Positions 63,196 through 64,000 of a stretch of 64,000 bases of DNA are shown here, piece by piece (positions within the stretch are counted from its first letter, which is position 1; each line of letters begins with the position of its first letter). The DNA is taken from the NCBI GenBank assembly GCA_018831195.1, contig JAHJDP010000119.1, forward strand, positions 1-64,000, given 5' to 3'. The notes beneath the pieces are model-generated. The model was given only the letters and a program-made list of their open reading frames with translations. It was not told the origin of the DNA and ran no database searches. The DNA is from Candidatus Eisenbacteria bacterium (GTDB lineage Bacteria > Eisenbacteria > RBG-16-71-46 > CAIMUX01 > JAHJDP01). The position numbers were made by a program, and so were the translations under genes.

Positions 63196-63870
63196 TCACA
63201 AGAAGGAGAAATGCGCGAGCATTTCATCATTGTCCTCTGGGTCGATGTGATAGCTCCAATTGTCTACGATATCCGCCCACCCAGCCGCCCAGCCTGTCGA
63301 TATGTTGGTGCCGGTCGGCAGCCACTCCATCGAGATCCCCGTCGTGTAGATAAAATCGTTGCCGGTATCGACCGCGCTCACCACGAGGTTGCGTTCGATC
63401 GTAATCCCTGCGCCGGCCCGCTGCAGACGGATGCCGTAATCGTGCGGCTTAAACATTGTCACGTGGCGGACCGAACCGGTCGGAAGGATATTGACAATCC
63501 CCGTCAGGCCGCGAAACTTGATTGAACCGTTGATGACGACGCAATCATCGATGTCGAGTCTGTTTTCACAATATGAGATACACAGTTGCCCACCCTGCAG
63601 ATCGATGATCGCCCCGTTGCCGATAATGCGGACATCCCGGCCCGGGCCGCCGGCGAGAATACCCGTGTACGGCACAAGGGAGGGGCCGATCATCAAGCTC
63701 CCGGTGTAGATCCGGCCGCTTTCCAATTCAATATACTTGTCATAGCCGGATGCGGGGCCTGCGGTCTCGTAAGCTTCCTGCAAGGTCGTCGCGCCGCCCA
63801 TGGAGGGAATCAACGCCGCGGCCGCCAGCAGGCCAATCATTGCCCTGTGGATATTGCGTCGAATGAGCAT
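63196..63870 (-). CDS. Beta-helix protein, N-terminal portion ending at in-frame TGA
   Basis: 224 codons from the ATG at 63870, preceded by AAGGAG at good spacing. Signal peptide MIGLLAAAALIPSMGGA. The mature part has beta-helix strands (YIELESGRIYTGSLMIGP, GGPGRDVRIIGNGAIIDL, NILPTGSVRHVTMFKPHDY, ITIERNLVVSAVDTGNDFIY). It stops at TGA 63196-63198 in mid-domain with no C-terminal module. The DNA continues in the same frame after a second TGA at 63184-63186. I read it as one gene broken by two nonsense codons, a sequencing error, or a recoding case. Confidence 0.65.
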   Translation of the reverse strand: MLIRRNIHRAMIGLLAAAALIPSMGGATTLQEAYETAGPASGYDKYIELESGRIYTGSLMIGPSLVPYTGILAGGPGRDVRIIGNGAIIDLQGGQLCISYCENRLDIDDCVVINGSIKFRGLTGIVNILPTGSVRHVTMFKPHDYGIRLQRAGAGITIERNLVVSAVDTGNDFIYTTGISMEWLPTGTNISTGWAAGWADIVDNWSYHIDPEDNDEMLAHFSFL

Positions 63871-64000
63871 CTGGACTCCTTGAATGGATTAAGCTCCCGA
63901 ACGAGTTTCAGTATATCATGCTTTTGCCAGAACCGAAAACATCATCACGACATATCGAACGATTCAACAGGACGCTCCGGGAGGAGGCGCTGAACCACTT
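63871..64000. other. Leader region of the terminal beta-helix gene
   Basis: 130 bases upstream of the last leftward gene. AT-richer than flanking DNA; no second gene is visible before the window ends. Confidence 0.4.

Noticed and set aside
63184-63198. Selenocysteine or global UGA recoding
   Set aside because: Many intact genes here end in TGA, and no SECIS-like hairpin was recognised; two TGA so close fit damage or error better.

Overview
The window looks like a chromosomal stretch of a GC-rich, Gram-negative bacterium of the FCB type. My best guess is Candidatus Eisenbacteria or a close relative. This is an inference from gene content and not a database result. The grounds are the many secreted proteins with unrelated N-terminal domains that end in the same PNP / WDG / PG(V/L)Y C-terminal module (FlgD-Ig or T9SS-like), several lipoproteins, a TolC exporter, and diverse one-off enzymes. 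No rRNA, tRNA, CRISPR array or intact mobile element was seen.

Layout. 0.2-3.1 kb: a secreted beta-helix protein, then a decayed patch holding a TolB-like propeller remnant and a DDE integrase remnant. 3.1-8.5 kb: an orphan MutL-type (adenosylcobalamin mutase-associated) ATPase, divergent from an overlapping pair made of an SbcD/Mre11-like phosphoesterase and a UvrC N-half GIY-YIG nuclease, then two very small genes. 8.7-12.7 kb: a six-bladed propeller protein and an IorAB-type molybdenum hydroxylase. 12.9-28.6 kb: lipoproteins, secreted proteins, an SDR oxidoreductase, MtfA peptidase, a folate/biopterin-type transporter, a YWTD propeller, an MscS channel and a BsuPI-domain lipoprotein. 28.6-31.9 kb: an operon of ECF sigma factor, membrane anti-sigma factor with HEAT repeats and two DUF4097 proteins, with a visible ECF-type promoter and an intrinsic terminator. 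32-39 kb: a Ser/Thr kinase with TolB-like and TPR domains, divergent from a three-gene operon of sigma factor, soluble anti-sigma-like protein and TPR-CHAT protease. 39.2-41.4 kb: a subtilase and a small secreted protein with a strong terminator. 41.6-48.6 kb: a complete seven-gene TolC / HlyD / two ATPase / two permease exporter operon. 48.8-53 kb: an outer-membrane barrel coupled to a lipoprotein, a gene remnant and an OsmC protein. 53.2-64 kb: an alpha/beta hydrolase, a GGDEF plus CheB-CheR signalling pair, an Ada-AlkA / Ogt alkylation-repair operon, and a beta-helix gene broken by two in-frame TGA codons.

The best candidate for an undescribed system is the sigma / anti-sigma-like / TPR-CHAT operon at 34.6-39.1 kb. 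Its gene logic resembles the protease arm of type III-E CRISPR (TPR-CHAT Csx29, Csx30, RpoE), but no CRISPR component is present. Functions are read from sequence motifs and remembered family features; no search was run.
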